From a virus: 21,069 nt of DNA. This document shows, in pieces, positions 1 to 9,572 of the stretch. Under the pieces are notes generated by a model. The model was given only the letters and a program-made list of their open reading frames with translations, was not told the DNA's origin and did not search any database. Made by a program: the position numbers and the translations under genes. Numbering within the stretch: the first letter of the stretch is position 1; each line of letters opens with the position of its first letter. The stretch spans positions 1 to 21,069 of IMG/VR virus record IMGVR_UViG_3300025141_012750; one strand, 5' to 3'.

Positions 1-32
1 CGCTCCAACAGGGGTGGAAGCATTTCGGCCAT
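1..32 (-). CDS. Start of an unidentified tail-region gene, cut by the window edge
   Basis: An ATG at 32-30 opens a frame reading MAEMLPPLLE before the sequence ends. A GGAG ribosome binding site lies 7 bases upstream, inside the end of the preceding gene. The preceding stop codon (37-35) is 2 bases away, the tight packing seen throughout this operon. By position it should be another tail-tip, fibre or lysis gene, but ten residues do not allow identification. Only the start signals and the open frame are seen; that it is a gene is inferred. Confidence 0.55.
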   Translation of the reverse strand, partial: MAEMLPPLLE

Positions 33-34
33 CG

Positions 35-232
35 CTATTCTCCAATCGCCTCTATGGCGGATTCAATAATGCCAGTGAGCTCTCGGCGGGTCGTGTCGTT
101 CCGGTCCACGTCGTCCCGGCGGTCAGCTGGGATTGTCATGATCACATGAATGGCGTTCTCGTGAAGCTCGCCATCGGGATCGGAATAGTCGGCAACGACA
201 GCCGAATCAATAAACACGATCGGGTTACTCAT
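35..232 (-). CDS. 65-residue hypothetical protein of the tail-tip operon
   Basis: The ATG at 232-230 overlaps the stop of the 467-residue adhesin by one base (TGATG), so translation is probably coupled to it. The protein is acidic and soluble-looking, with no signal peptide or membrane segment. It begins MSNPIVFIDSAVVADYSDPD and has an Asp/Arg-rich middle (PADRRDDVDRNDTTRRE) and a short C-terminal helix. I do not recognise a family. Small proteins at this place in siphovirus operons are often chaperones or minor parts of the tail fibre, but this is position-based inference only. The reading frame is supported by the coupled start and by the next gene starting directly behind it. Confidence 0.7.
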   Translation of the reverse strand: MSNPIVFIDSAVVADYSDPDGELHENAIHVIMTIPADRRDDVDRNDTTRRELTGIIESAIEAIGE

Positions 233-1635
233 CAGACATACTCCTGAATCCTGAGGCGGGTGATGGTTACGGCCTCGCTTCCGCCGCTTGAAGCGTTCTT
301 ACAAACGATGCCGATCCAGGGCCCCGGGTCTCCGCTGTTGACGTTGTAAAACGTCGTCGTCTCAGCGGTTCCTCCCGTATTTGCTTGAAAGCCGGTAGGA
401 GTGACATAGGCCCGGAACGTGTCGAGGCCGGCGGTTAGATTCTGGTCTCCGTCATGGCCTCCGGCTCTGAACATGCCCTGGCCGATGTCCACGATCTCCA
501 GACACCCTTCAGTGTCGTCTGAATCGCTGGCGACGGCTGCCGAAATCTGGGCGCCAGAAGCCAAACCGCCCCACGTGCCCTTGGCTGCTTCAGCTCTGTA
601 CTTGTAGGTGCTGGACGCGCTCTGTCTATACATCGCATAGACGAACGGCATCTTTGTGGAGGTATTATCCCCCACGTTTCGAGTGAGCCCGATTCCGATG
701 AAGGAATTGTTATTGCCCAAGGTCATTCCAGTGAACGATATCTGAGCGCGGATCCTGGGCATAAACTGAGAGGATTCGCGGGTAAAACTCGAGGCGTCAA
801 CTTGGAGAAACACCCGGGTTGTTCCTGTGGAGCTTCCTCCGAAATCAATTTCCAACCCAGTCCCGTTGGTAAAGTCGGCACTCATGCTTCCGTTATTCCT
901 GACGTGTAGCCACCAGGAGCGCCCGTCTACCGTTTGCTTCGTGTCGTTTGTCAAAGCGGTGGTTGTGGCGGCGGTCAAGTCCAGGTCGAGAACATCAGTC
1001 CACGCGGCGGCCCCGGCGGCGGCGGTGTAATCAATCACCACCGTATCGGTAGCACTAACAGCGGTGGCCGCTGAGTCAGTGACGGTTAAGGCACAGACGT
1101 AGGCCCCACCGTTATCAAGCCCGGTCAGTGTAGCCGTCGCGCTGGTCGCGCTGGTAATCGAGGCCGAGGACCCGGACGGCCTGGTTACAAGGGTCCAAGA
1201 GTATGAAAGAGTCCCCGTCCCTCCACTACCACTTCCAGAAAGCGTTTGATCGCTGGAACTGCTCGTCTGGACATCCGATCCGGCGTTAGCCGTCACGGCG
1301 GCGGGTGCGTAGTCAATCACTACCCGGTCCGAATCGGTAAACCCGTCCGAGTCCGTGACGGTTAATTTGGCGGCGTAGGCCCCACGCTTGTCGATGCCTG
1401 TCAGCGTTGCATTCTGAGAGCTTGCGCTGGTGATCGAGGCTGAGGAGCTCGAGGGTTTAGATAGCAGAGTCCAGGCCCAAGACGCAGCGGTCCCGTTGGA
1501 CACACTGCCGGAAAGGCTTTGGTTTGCATCGCTACTGGTCTGGACGTCAGAACCAGCATTACAGGTGATGCCCTGGGAGGAGCCCCCACCAGCCGAGGTG
1601 CCTGGTGTTGTGATTTTTGGCCTGGATAGTGCCAT
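232..1635 (-). CDS. Tail adhesin with two PKD/Ig-like domains and a lectin-like C-terminus
   Basis: This 467-residue protein starts with a Gly/Ser-rich arm (residues 1-23) followed by two homologous PKD/Ig-like beta-sandwich domains, about 24-109 and 116-203. Both open with the same NAGSDVQTSS motif and end in a T(D)TVVIDY/DRVVIDY strand, the usual layout of PKD-type repeats. Residues from about 210 to 467 form a beta-rich domain without coiled coil that resembles a concanavalin-like jelly roll (SWWLHVRNNG, WIGIVCKN); this fold assignment is inference. PKD-like domains are common on surface-exposed phage proteins and help bind host glycans. The gene is the last large one of the tail block, where receptor-binding proteins usually sit. 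The ATG overlaps the preceding stop by one base. Most likely a receptor-binding or accessory tail protein; no catalytic motif is seen. Confidence 0.7.
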   Translation of the reverse strand: MALSRPKITTPGTSAGGGSSQGITCNAGSDVQTSSDANQSLSGSVSNGTAASWAWTLLSKPSSSSASITSASSQNATLTGIDKRGAYAAKLTVTDSDGFTDSDRVVIDYAPAAVTANAGSDVQTSSSSDQTLSGSGSGGTGTLSYSWTLVTRPSGSSASITSATSATATLTGLDNGGAYVCALTVTDSAATAVSATDTVVIDYTAAAGAAAWTDVLDLDLTAATTTALTNDTKQTVDGRSWWLHVRNNGSMSADFTNGTGLEIDFGGSSTGTTRVFLQVDASSFTRESSQFMPRIRAQISFTGMTLGNNNSFIGIGLTRNVGDNTSTKMPFVYAMYRQSASSTYKYRAEAAKGTWGGLASGAQISAAVASDSDDTEGCLEIVDIGQGMFRAGGHDGDQNLTAGLDTFRAYVTPTGFQANTGGTAETTTFYNVNSGDPGPWIGIVCKNASSGGSEAVTITRLRIQEYV

Positions 1636-2003
1636 CAGTTACCCCAGCCGACCAGGATGGCATACTCAGAGGACACCGAATTATCAGAGCCAGAATTCGG
1701 GGTGCTCTTGTGATAGATCACGCCATCGGACGAAAAGCAACAGACGCCACCCGTTACGCTGTTATCGCAGGTGGCGGCGGCGGTATCGTTTTCAACCAGA
1801 ATATTAATCCCGGTTCCTCCGCTCGTGCGGGCTAGGACGGGATCAACGGTTGATCCGCTACCTGCGGTGAGCTGGCAGAGCTGCCGGAACACCCGGAACT
1901 TCTGAACGCCAAGCGTAATTGTCGATTCGGTAGAGCTTGAAGCGCTGGTTTCAGAGATGCTCACCGCAATCTCATTCCCTTTTCGCGTAACTGTAACGGC
2001 CAT
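1635..2003 (-). CDS. 122-residue beta-rich tail-tip protein, function unknown
   Basis: The start is fixed by a GAGGAG site 6 bases before the ATG at 2003. The protein begins with a short positively charged strand (MAVTVTRKGNEIAVSISE), is rich in Ser, Thr and Gly, and has four Cys residues, two adjacent (GVCCF, about residue 88). Nothing resembles a membrane segment or an enzyme. Its stop overlaps the start of the PKD adhesin by one base and it follows the hub-like protein, so it is probably a structural part of the tail tip or an attachment adaptor for the adhesin. This rests on position and composition; I know no matching family. Confidence 0.65.
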   Translation of the reverse strand: MAVTVTRKGNEIAVSISETSASSSTESTITLGVQKFRVFRQLCQLTAGSGSTVDPVLARTSGGTGINILVENDTAAATCDNSVTGGVCCFSSDGVIYHKSTPNSGSDNSVSSEYAILVGWGN

Positions 2004-2048
2004 AATTTCTCCTCATTCAGTCAATCAGTCTGGAGTCAAACTAGTATA

Positions 2049-3677
2049 TCAGTAGTGTCGAATATCCCGATCTGGGATTGTATCAATCAACAAGGTAAAG
2101 ATCCAAGAGTCACCATCCCAGACCTTTCCCGAAACTATACACACCTGGCTTGTGAAATAAAGCGCGGGATCAGTAAGGCTTACCACGTCTCCAAGAGACA
2201 AGAAGGCGTGCCTTGGAGATGCCCGGTAGCTAATCGTCCTTGATGGAAGAGCTTCTAGATCGGTCAAATATCTGACCACGTGTTGCGCCGTCACTCTATC
2301 GTAGACGTATGCGCTCTCTATTGATCGGAAGCGCTGGCCATATCTGGAGATTGATTGGCGTGTGGTGACTGTGGAAAAGCTGGACGCATCCCCCGTTTCT
2401 TTTACTCCGGTTACGGCGTAGCGCTTGGGACTTGAGTCTGCCGCATTGAATGCATACCCAAGCCGAATTGAATTGTGAAGGCCTGAAAGGCTTCCCTCAA
2501 TTTGCACCTGGCTGCTCTGTTGAAACTCTGGACCAGCGGTGACCTGGAATCCGGATGATGCGCTAGCGCGAACATCATGAATGATTGGGTAGAGACCATC
2601 CGCGCCCTTTCTGATGGTTGCGGGAAGAATTATAGCCAGGTCAGAGACCCACTCCCAGACGCTGGCCTCTGGGTCTGAGATATACCCAGCCAAACCAAAT
2701 TGGTTGAGATAGTCAGAAACGGCGGCAAATGCTCCGGCGTCTATGCTCATGGTTGATTTGGTCAGGGCCCACCGAATCACATCACCAGCGCCGGAAAGCT
2801 CTGCTTCAGAGCGCCAAGGGTTCTTCATTCCTCCGCCGTTATTCCACCCAACCCAAAACTCTCGTTCTTTCGGATTTATGGTGGAGGCCCCGCTTGGGTC
2901 AACGGTTGCAATTGGCTGGCCTAAATCGTCTTCAGTATTCGTGACGCTGAAGGACTCAGATTCATCCGAATCGAAGATAGTTACTGTTGCCGCGTTCACG
3001 TGATGGCCAGCAATCACCAGCTTGGTAACCTTATCATTACCCGTGTCCACGTCTGCAATATAGGCCGGGCTTCCGCTCGTTATCTTTGTGGTCCCTTCAC
3101 TGTTTGTGTATACGCCTGGCGTTCCGAAAACAATTGGGTATGGTTTCCCTTCATGAACATTCTTTCCGTCCGTCGCAACGGCTGAGAAGGTGTCAACTGA
3201 TATTGATTGAGAAGCTGAAATCAAAACACCAGAATCTTCTGCAAGGCTTCCTTCAATGCTTGCGCTGATGTATCCGTTTGGCATTTCGGGGAAGCCGTAT
3301 TGGGGATCTGTAACATTCCCATTAAGCACAACCAGGCGCCCTTCATAGGTCTGTTGAATGGTTCCGCCTTGAGATAAAACGCAGCTAAGCTCAGCTCGAG
3401 CACCGCCAAGAAAATGGCCTTTTTGAAATAGGGCCGGAACATCAACCGGGAAAACAAGCTCCAAGGATATGACTTGTTGATCTATGGAATGATTGAACCG
3501 GTCAAGGCTTTCCTCATACCCAGGATCATCGAACCCACCAAGATAGCTGACTTGGGTTCCATTTGTTTTTGAAATGGTAAGGGGCTCAGTAGAAAACCGG
3601 AACGTCTGACCGGCGAAATCTATCTCAAGAAGCCAGAGTAGATCTGCACCCGCAACGGATGGCAGGCGGCGCGGCAT
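2049..3677 (-). CDS. Tail-tip hub-like protein (542 residues)
   Basis: This protein is translated from an ATG overlapping the stop of the 1118-residue gene by one base. The N-terminal part (about 10-110) is a beta-sandwich-like segment, followed by long beta-rich stretches and a C-terminal domain with the line AFLSLGDVVSLTDPALYF (near residues 485-505). An L-x-x-GD-V-V-x-L motif of this kind is frequent in phage hub proteins of the Mu gp44, T4 gp27 and lambda J class, which form the ring at the end of the tail tube and guide the tape measure through the envelope. Position (after tape measure and distal-tail protein) agrees. There is no peptidase or lysozyme motif I can recognise. Hub assignment is inference from the motif plus gene order. 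Confidence 0.65.
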   Translation of the reverse strand: MPRRLPSVAGADLLWLLEIDFAGQTFRFSTEPLTISKTNGTQVSYLGGFDDPGYEESLDRFNHSIDQQVISLELVFPVDVPALFQKGHFLGGARAELSCVLSQGGTIQQTYEGRLVVLNGNVTDPQYGFPEMPNGYISASIEGSLAEDSGVLISASQSISVDTFSAVATDGKNVHEGKPYPIVFGTPGVYTNSEGTTKITSGSPAYIADVDTGNDKVTKLVIAGHHVNAATVTIFDSDESESFSVTNTEDDLGQPIATVDPSGASTINPKEREFWVGWNNGGGMKNPWRSEAELSGAGDVIRWALTKSTMSIDAGAFAAVSDYLNQFGLAGYISDPEASVWEWVSDLAIILPATIRKGADGLYPIIHDVRASASSGFQVTAGPEFQQSSQVQIEGSLSGLHNSIRLGYAFNAADSSPKRYAVTGVKETGDASSFSTVTTRQSISRYGQRFRSIESAYVYDRVTAQHVVRYLTDLEALPSRTISYRASPRHAFLSLGDVVSLTDPALYFTSQVCIVSGKVWDGDSWIFTLLIDTIPDRDIRHY

Positions 3678-6600
3678 CAGACGATTTCCTGAATATTGAC
3701 GGAAGCAACCCGGAACACTTCACCCGGGCTTGTGTCTTCATCTCCAACAACGCTCTCCAGCCTGGCTGGGCTCATCATTCGGCCTGGAATGAATTGATTT
3801 CTACGGTTCAAGATTACGGTGTTTCCGCTTTTCGCTACGCTTGGAAGGTACACCAGAGCCTGCTCTGGCCCGTTCAGCATTCTAACGATACCCTCCATCT
3901 GGTAAGGAACGTCCCCAACGCTTGCGATAGGCTCCGCGCTTCCATCAGTGCTTCCCTTGATGTAGTCCGGGTCTGGGCTCGAGCCCTGAACTGAAGACAC
4001 GTCCACACCATCCGTCCAAGAGAATTGGACATTTCTTGCAGATGGGCCAAAGCTCTTGGAGCTTGTAGTGCCGTCAGTCCTGGTCGTAACCGTGGTGTTG
4101 GCTGTGGTCTCAATCACCCTACCCCGTGAGTATTGCCGCCCGAAAGCCTCCACCCATCCGATAATAGCTTGACCAATGGTGAAGTATCCTTCAACCGTAT
4201 CCTGTGCGCTAATCTTGATCCGATAGCCCGCATACTTTGAACCGTTGAGCTTCGCTATTACAACAATATTTGGCATTGAGATCCAGCCAAGCGTTCCTGT
4301 CGCTTGATCTGAACCGCTTACGTCTTCAAGAATGACTGTTGGCAATTTTTGCACTGTTGATCCACTCCATTTGCCTGAAGTGTTTGTCTTTACTTTCCTC
4401 AAGTTCACGCCGCTTAAACTCTTGAGCGCAAACGTCGCGCCTTCGAGCTCATCTGATTGCACATATTGAGAGCCAGCCGACGCGGCAGAAGGGATCACTG
4501 TGTTTCCTTCCCGCTTCCAACCAAGCGTGTTCAACCCAGATGCTGAATCAATGTTGGCAATAGTAACCCAACTTGTGGCCGCCGAATCGTAGCCCTCAAG
4601 AACTCCCGTCTTCCAGTTGATGCCAAGCAATGCCAAGCCGATCACATCATTACCAGGACAACTATCATCCGTTCCAAGCAGGCTGGAATCAAGCGGAAAG
4701 GCTATCGTTGCCTCTGTTTCCCCGGTGCTGCGCCACCTTACGCGCGGCGTCTGAGATTCGCTGAAGAATATACGTTCAACAGAGTACCCGTATCGGGTAT
4801 CTACATTGTAACGATCGGCAATCCTGGCTGGCCCGTCATGGGCAGTAATGAAGGTTCCCGCGTCCACATATGACCGGTATCCGCTCGAGGCGTATGGCTT
4901 GGCCCATAGGTCACCGGGATTGGCCTGCGTTACGATGTTATCTGTGCCCGTTGCGCCAGCCCTGCACACAAGGAATTCTGTCCATTTCGATGTAGCAGAC
5001 TGGCCGATATTCCCCCATATGATGTTGGAAGATGCGGCTGCGCCGACCTGGTCATCAGTCAAGGCGGTTCCGCTTGTAGACTTGATCCAATTCCTGTCGC
5101 TGTTGCTGTTCTTCAGTCGATACCAAATCTGAATCTTTCCATCATTGTTTCCGGTTGACCCGCCAAGGACAGCAATAATGAATTCATATTCATTGGTCAT
5201 TGTTATGGATACATCACCACCAACCTGGCTTGAGCCATTGTTGTCATATACCCGAAAACCAGACGACGAAAAGCGCACGGAAACATCATAATCATCAGCT
5301 CCGTCCGCTAGGCGTAAGCGAATGGCGCAAGCGTCAAGGGCTAAGCTTCCTGCATCACAAATCAAAGAAGCCCTAACAATGTACCCGGCATTATAAACGG
5401 CAGAGGTCAGGTCGGCGGAATAGCGCGCCGTTTGACCCGGCGCTGATGAGGTAGACAATTGAAGTTGACCAGCCGCCAATGATTGCGTTCCTGTAACGGT
5501 CGCGGTCCAGGTGCCCGTGTCTCCGGGTAGATCGAATGGCAACCAGGTCTCTGTAAACCCACCGATTCCATCGTTTCCATAATATCCAGCGACAAGGGGC
5601 ATTGTTACTGTAGAGGGACCGCCCATTCCAAGAAGCGTCAAGCTGTTATCTTCATTGCCTGGCGAGGCGGCGTGATTGGTCAACATGTTTACCCGTCCAC
5701 GGGAGAAACAGGTCTGCATATATAAGGGATAGGTCGAGCCGTCGTCAGCGTTAAACCAGAGGCCTCGAGGCCCATATTTAGGGCCGCCAATATCTGGAAT
5801 GACTGAAGACTTTCCTAAATCTATAATTGATTTCCCATCATCCAAGGAAGCAAAGACGCAACCGTAAGCGTCTCCGGCGTCATCTACTCCTGTCGCGTGC
5901 GCATAGATTACACCATCATCAGACACGCAGGCAGCAAGGCCACCAGAGATATAGGCCCAGGTTCCAAAAATTGAAAAATTCAAATCAGCCGGCGAAACAG
6001 AAACGGACGCGGCAGTAACGGGCTGAAACGCAGAGCCAATGCGGGAAAGAGCCATCTTGTAGCCATATTGGCTGACAATCACGAAAGCGTTTGCTTGGTA
6101 TACAACATCGAAATGACTTGTTGATTTCGCGGCGGTATCTATAGAGCCAGACGTATACGGCCCAACTTCAACCTGTGTGAACGAAAGCCCGGCACTGTCT
6201 GATGCGTATTGGGTGTAAAGGGTTTGATTCGCATAGTCGGTATCATTTGAAAATGTTCCCACCATCATCAAGACTTGGCCGCCACCATAGGCAGCGCGAA
6301 TCCCTGTAAGCTGATAGTCGGTCCGGCCAGAGCCAGTTGTTGCCCCGATAGTAATGGGCGCGTCAAGAACTGATGATGCGGCCAGAGACCATGAAGCGCC
6401 CTTATCGGTGCTCTCATACGCTCTCACCATGCCGGCGCCGTCTGCGGAGGCAAGATAGTACAGCAACAGTCGATCATTCGGAAGCTTGACCAGGCACGGC
6501 CAATAGTAATCGCCCGCCGCCGTGGATGGTGCGCTGGATTGAGAGTAAACAACAACAGCGCTTCCAAACGAGCTCGAGGCCGGCGCCATGGTTTGAATGA

Positions 6601-7033
6601 TCAACTCATGAGCTGACGCCGTCTGACGATGGTAGGCACAGACTATTGTTTGATCATCAAGCGAGACAACATCAGGCCCAACCGCCGCAACTGTTGGGCC
6701 TGTTCCATCTGTCCAGACTACTGACTGATAGTTGGTGATCACATTTGGGGTGTCCCAGCCTCGCCAGTTCCCATCGCCTTGATTTCTCCAAACAAAGGCG
6801 CCTGGCCCAGTCTTAGACGGGTGTCCAGGGCGCTGGGTTCTGATCCTCAACTGACCAGAGGCGGCCTGAACCCCGCTCGAAGTCAGAGACAATTCATAGT
6901 CGCCCTGTGCGCTTGGGATTCCAGGCTGGGGATCCGCCTGGGTAAAGCTGGATTCAGCAACCCAGACGGTGGATAGCCTTGGGTCTGGAACCAGCAGCCC
7001 TCGGAACTCTGACTTGGAAACATCTGAAGCCAT
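3677..7033 (-). CDS. Distal tail protein with sialidase-like (BNR/Asp-box) beta-propeller
   Basis: This 1118-residue protein directly follows the tape measure, the place of distal tail proteins. A very strong AAGGAGGT site lies 8 bases before its ATG, inside the end of the tape-measure gene. Residues 208-215 read STDKGASW, a full Asp-box (S-x-D-x-G-x-x-W) as found in sialidase/BNR propellers. Weaker copies occur near 277 (ASDSAGLSF), 370 (VSDDGVIY) and 395 (ASLDDGKSI), giving a propeller of roughly residues 100-450. Residues about 485-695 look like a beta jelly roll of the laminin-G/concanavalin type. From 700 to the end the protein is beta-rich and may attach to the tail. I cannot see the FRIP motif or a clear arginine triad, so enzyme activity is doubtful; glycan binding is more likely. 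Confidence 0.7.
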   Translation of the reverse strand: MASDVSKSEFRGLLVPDPRLSTVWVAESSFTQADPQPGIPSAQGDYELSLTSSGVQAASGQLRIRTQRPGHPSKTGPGAFVWRNQGDGNWRGWDTPNVITNYQSVVWTDGTGPTVAAVGPDVVSLDDQTIVCAYHRQTASAHELIIQTMAPASSSFGSAVVVYSQSSAPSTAAGDYYWPCLVKLPNDRLLLYYLASADGAGMVRAYESTDKGASWSLAASSVLDAPITIGATTGSGRTDYQLTGIRAAYGGGQVLMMVGTFSNDTDYANQTLYTQYASDSAGLSFTQVEVGPYTSGSIDTAAKSTSHFDVVYQANAFVIVSQYGYKMALSRIGSAFQPVTAASVSVSPADLNFSIFGTWAYISGGLAACVSDDGVIYAHATGVDDAGDAYGCVFASLDDGKSIIDLGKSSVIPDIGGPKYGPRGLWFNADDGSTYPLYMQTCFSRGRVNMLTNHAASPGNEDNSLTLLGMGGPSTVTMPLVAGYYGNDGIGGFTETWLPFDLPGDTGTWTATVTGTQSLAAGQLQLSTSSAPGQTARYSADLTSAVYNAGYIVRASLICDAGSLALDACAIRLRLADGADDYDVSVRFSSSGFRVYDNNGSSQVGGDVSITMTNEYEFIIAVLGGSTGNNDGKIQIWYRLKNSNSDRNWIKSTSGTALTDDQVGAAASSNIIWGNIGQSATSKWTEFLVCRAGATGTDNIVTQANPGDLWAKPYASSGYRSYVDAGTFITAHDGPARIADRYNVDTRYGYSVERIFFSESQTPRVRWRSTGETEATIAFPLDSSLLGTDDSCPGNDVIGLALLGINWKTGVLEGYDSAATSWVTIANIDSASGLNTLGWKREGNTVIPSAASAGSQYVQSDELEGATFALKSLSGVNLRKVKTNTSGKWSGSTVQKLPTVILEDVSGSDQATGTLGWISMPNIVVIAKLNGSKYAGYRIKISAQDTVEGYFTIGQAIIGWVEAFGRQYSRGRVIETTANTTVTTRTDGTTSSKSFGPSARNVQFSWTDGVDVSSVQGSSPDPDYIKGSTDGSAEPIASVGDVPYQMEGIVRMLNGPEQALVYLPSVAKSGNTVILNRRNQFIPGRMMSPARLESVVGDEDTSPGEVFRVASVNIQEIV

Positions 7034-7036
7034 TGA

Positions 7037-9559
7037 TCAATACCTCCTTTGACCTACCGGAAAATCGCGCTCTTTGGTTACGATCTTCCGAAAAGCGCCG
7101 CCCTTGCGGTATTCATCTTGAATAAATCGGTCGAAATGACGGTAGGCCGGAACCACAACCATAGAGCCAAGCGACTCCCCACGATTCAGCGCATTCACCC
7201 CCTCTTCTCCGATCTTAGATGTGGCGCCCCTATTCAGGACGGCCTCACCAGGCAGCAGCCTGGCGCTTACCTGGTCGGGACTCTTGGCCAAGGAGCCGCC
7301 GCGCACCATTCCGCCAATATCGAATGCTGGGTTCTCGGAGGCGATGAAGGAAACCTGTGCCGCAGTTGAGGCGGCAATAGCAAAGCCAGCGATTGGACCA
7401 GCGATTGGCCCAAGGTCCCGCATTGCACGAGTGACCGCAACGGCCCCATTGATCAGGGTTTCAGAAGTCGCTGCGACCTTTTGCGCAGTAAACAACCGGC
7501 GCCTCTCCTCAATGGATGCGTCCGCCATTTCTTCTTCCATCAATTGAGTGATTGTGCTCATGCTTTGAGCCAATTCAAGGCCCGCCGTCAGCGCGTCATC
7601 ATGTCTCTTACGCCTGTCCGCAATACGTTCCTCCTCTTGCTCCTCCTCCCTTAGCCCGAACTCTTTGTTGAGCTCTTCTTTCTTCTGGAGGAACTCATTC
7701 CAGACATCCAGTTCTTCCGCCCTGACTTTTCGAGAAATGTCCAACTCGTTGGCTCCCGAATTCTTTAGGTCTTCCTCCATTCTGCCCAACTGGAACAACT
7801 GCTCATCGCGAACGTCCTCAAGCAACCGGATTTTGTATTCCGCAGTCTCAAATGTCTTGCCTTGAGAGATGTTCTCGAGGTTGATGAATTGATCCTGAAT
7901 CGCTCTCGCCAAATCAAACGCCTCTTCTGCCTCACTCTTTTTGATCTCCTTTCTCTCAAAAGCGAACTCCTTCAATAGAGCCTGGCGCGTCTCATCAATC
8001 GCAGTCATCATCGTGTTGTTGCGCTTGTACTTATCGGCAAGCTCATCGAGCATTTCCATATCTTTGTGGAACAACTCGGCATGGGCGTCCAGTTCGCTTC
8101 TCAGGGTCTGCTCAGCGCTGAACCTCAAACCCTCGAGCATCTCAAGATCGGCCTTATACTGCTGATACCAGGCCTTCCTCTTCGCTGCCAGCTCGGCCTC
8201 TTCTGCCTTCGCGGCCCTGATCTTTTCCGCATGAGCAGCGATGATCTTGTTGAGCATCTCCGCAAGACCGATGACCTCTCCAGTAACTTTGTTGATGGCT
8301 CCATACCCGTGCCTGGCGCCTTCCACTGACTTTTCAACCGACTTCCACCGATCATCTTGAAGGTCCAACACCTCGTTCAAATGATCTATTGTTCTGCGAA
8401 CGCCTGCGGTCTCCTCCGTTGTGGTGCTGGCGGCCTGGTTGTTCGCTATGAAGCCCTCACTCAGCTTGCGGATGGCCTCCTCTGAGAGACGGACTCCATC
8501 GGTGATATTCACCATTTCACCGCCCATCTCCACCATGCTCAAGGTGAGCAGGTTGTCGACATCAGTCAACTTTCCACCGCTTATGCTTGCTTTTTCGTTC
8601 CAGCGAACGAAAGCTGAAAGCGACTCAATGTTCCCCGACAATGAGGCGCTCTGAGCCTGAAACGCCTCAGATTGGTAGTCGATCGATTCCGTTGTTTGAG
8701 ATGCCGCCATAGCCAGCGCAATATCGGACTCCCTGAGCGAGTCGATAGCCACAACCTGTTGTTGATACATCTCCCTCGCCCGCGTGAAGACCTCATAGGA
8801 CTTGCTCCCGTGGATGATGCTCATTTTTCGCTGTTTTGCGAGCTTGATCTCTGCATCCGCGCGAGCGTTTATCGTCTTTATGTTCTTCTCAAGCGTGGCA
8901 TCATTCTCCGTCAGTTCTCCCCGGTATATCTTGAGGCTCAGGGTCATCTGGTCTCGAAGATCTGCCTGCTTCTTCATGATTTCTTGGCGGGTGTCTTCTC
9001 TTCCCGACGCCTTCTTATTGGCCCCCATAAAGGCCTCCGCTTCTTTCCTCGCGCTGTAGGTCGCGGCCTCCCACGCGGCGAGCGCGACAACCACCGCGCC
9101 AACAACGGCGGGAGCCTGTGTCCACGCCAAAATCATCTGCTCGGTCATCCCTGCAACATCCGCTGCCAGGCGTGCATTTTTCGCCATCTCTGGGTTGATC
9201 TGATCCAAGACTGACGCCATGCCCGACAGTGCGCTATCAGCACGTCCTGCGTTGTCCGCCACGGCCTCCAGAGCCTCGTGCGAGCGCTGCTGTGGGGTCT
9301 TCATCTTCTCCAGCTTCTTAATGAAGCCATCCATGTCTTTTTCGAGCTTTGAGACAGACTTTCCAGCGCCATCGGCAGCCTTACCCGTCTTGTCCATCCC
9401 GTCTTGCGCCGCCTTTCCGGTGGCCTCAAACTTCCCAGCGAGGCCAGCTACCCCGTCTTGAAGGGATTCCAGGTTTTGAGCAACCCTGTTCAGCGCGTCG
9501 ATTAAGCCATCTGCCTTCGCAGAGATCTCAATTTCAATATTCTCACCGGGACCGGCCAT
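7037..9559 (-). CDS. Tail tape measure protein
   Basis: The protein sets tail length and threads through the tail tube during DNA ejection. It has 840 residues from the ATG at 9559, which has AGGAG 6 bases upstream; a TTG two codons earlier (9565) touches that site and is unlikely to be used. The sequence is mostly long charged helices and coiled coil (about 1-100 and 420-690), with hydrophobic helices near 150-175 (MILAWTQAPAVVGAVVVALA) and 735-770. The end carries RLLPGEAVLNRGA (near residue 785), a motif common at the C-termini of tape measure proteins. At about 1.5 angstrom per residue this predicts a tail near 125 nm. It starts 13 bases after the end of the frameshifted chaperone, the canonical arrangement. 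Confidence 0.93.
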   Translation of the reverse strand: MAGPGENIEIEISAKADGLIDALNRVAQNLESLQDGVAGLAGKFEATGKAAQDGMDKTGKAADGAGKSVSKLEKDMDGFIKKLEKMKTPQQRSHEALEAVADNAGRADSALSGMASVLDQINPEMAKNARLAADVAGMTEQMILAWTQAPAVVGAVVVALAAWEAATYSARKEAEAFMGANKKASGREDTRQEIMKKQADLRDQMTLSLKIYRGELTENDATLEKNIKTINARADAEIKLAKQRKMSIIHGSKSYEVFTRAREMYQQQVVAIDSLRESDIALAMAASQTTESIDYQSEAFQAQSASLSGNIESLSAFVRWNEKASISGGKLTDVDNLLTLSMVEMGGEMVNITDGVRLSEEAIRKLSEGFIANNQAASTTTEETAGVRRTIDHLNEVLDLQDDRWKSVEKSVEGARHGYGAINKVTGEVIGLAEMLNKIIAAHAEKIRAAKAEEAELAAKRKAWYQQYKADLEMLEGLRFSAEQTLRSELDAHAELFHKDMEMLDELADKYKRNNTMMTAIDETRQALLKEFAFERKEIKKSEAEEAFDLARAIQDQFINLENISQGKTFETAEYKIRLLEDVRDEQLFQLGRMEEDLKNSGANELDISRKVRAEELDVWNEFLQKKEELNKEFGLREEEQEEERIADRRKRHDDALTAGLELAQSMSTITQLMEEEMADASIEERRRLFTAQKVAATSETLINGAVAVTRAMRDLGPIAGPIAGFAIAASTAAQVSFIASENPAFDIGGMVRGGSLAKSPDQVSARLLPGEAVLNRGATSKIGEEGVNALNRGESLGSMVVVPAYRHFDRFIQDEYRKGGAFRKIVTKERDFPVGQRRY

Positions 9560-9572
9560 ATCCAACTCCTAC

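Noticed and set aside
3677-7033. Active sialidase
   Set aside because: Asp-boxes are visible but no FRIP motif or clear arginine triad; only a binding or structural propeller is claimed.
8672-9214. 180-residue plus-strand frame
   Set aside because: Complement of the tape measure coding sequence, which is well supported.
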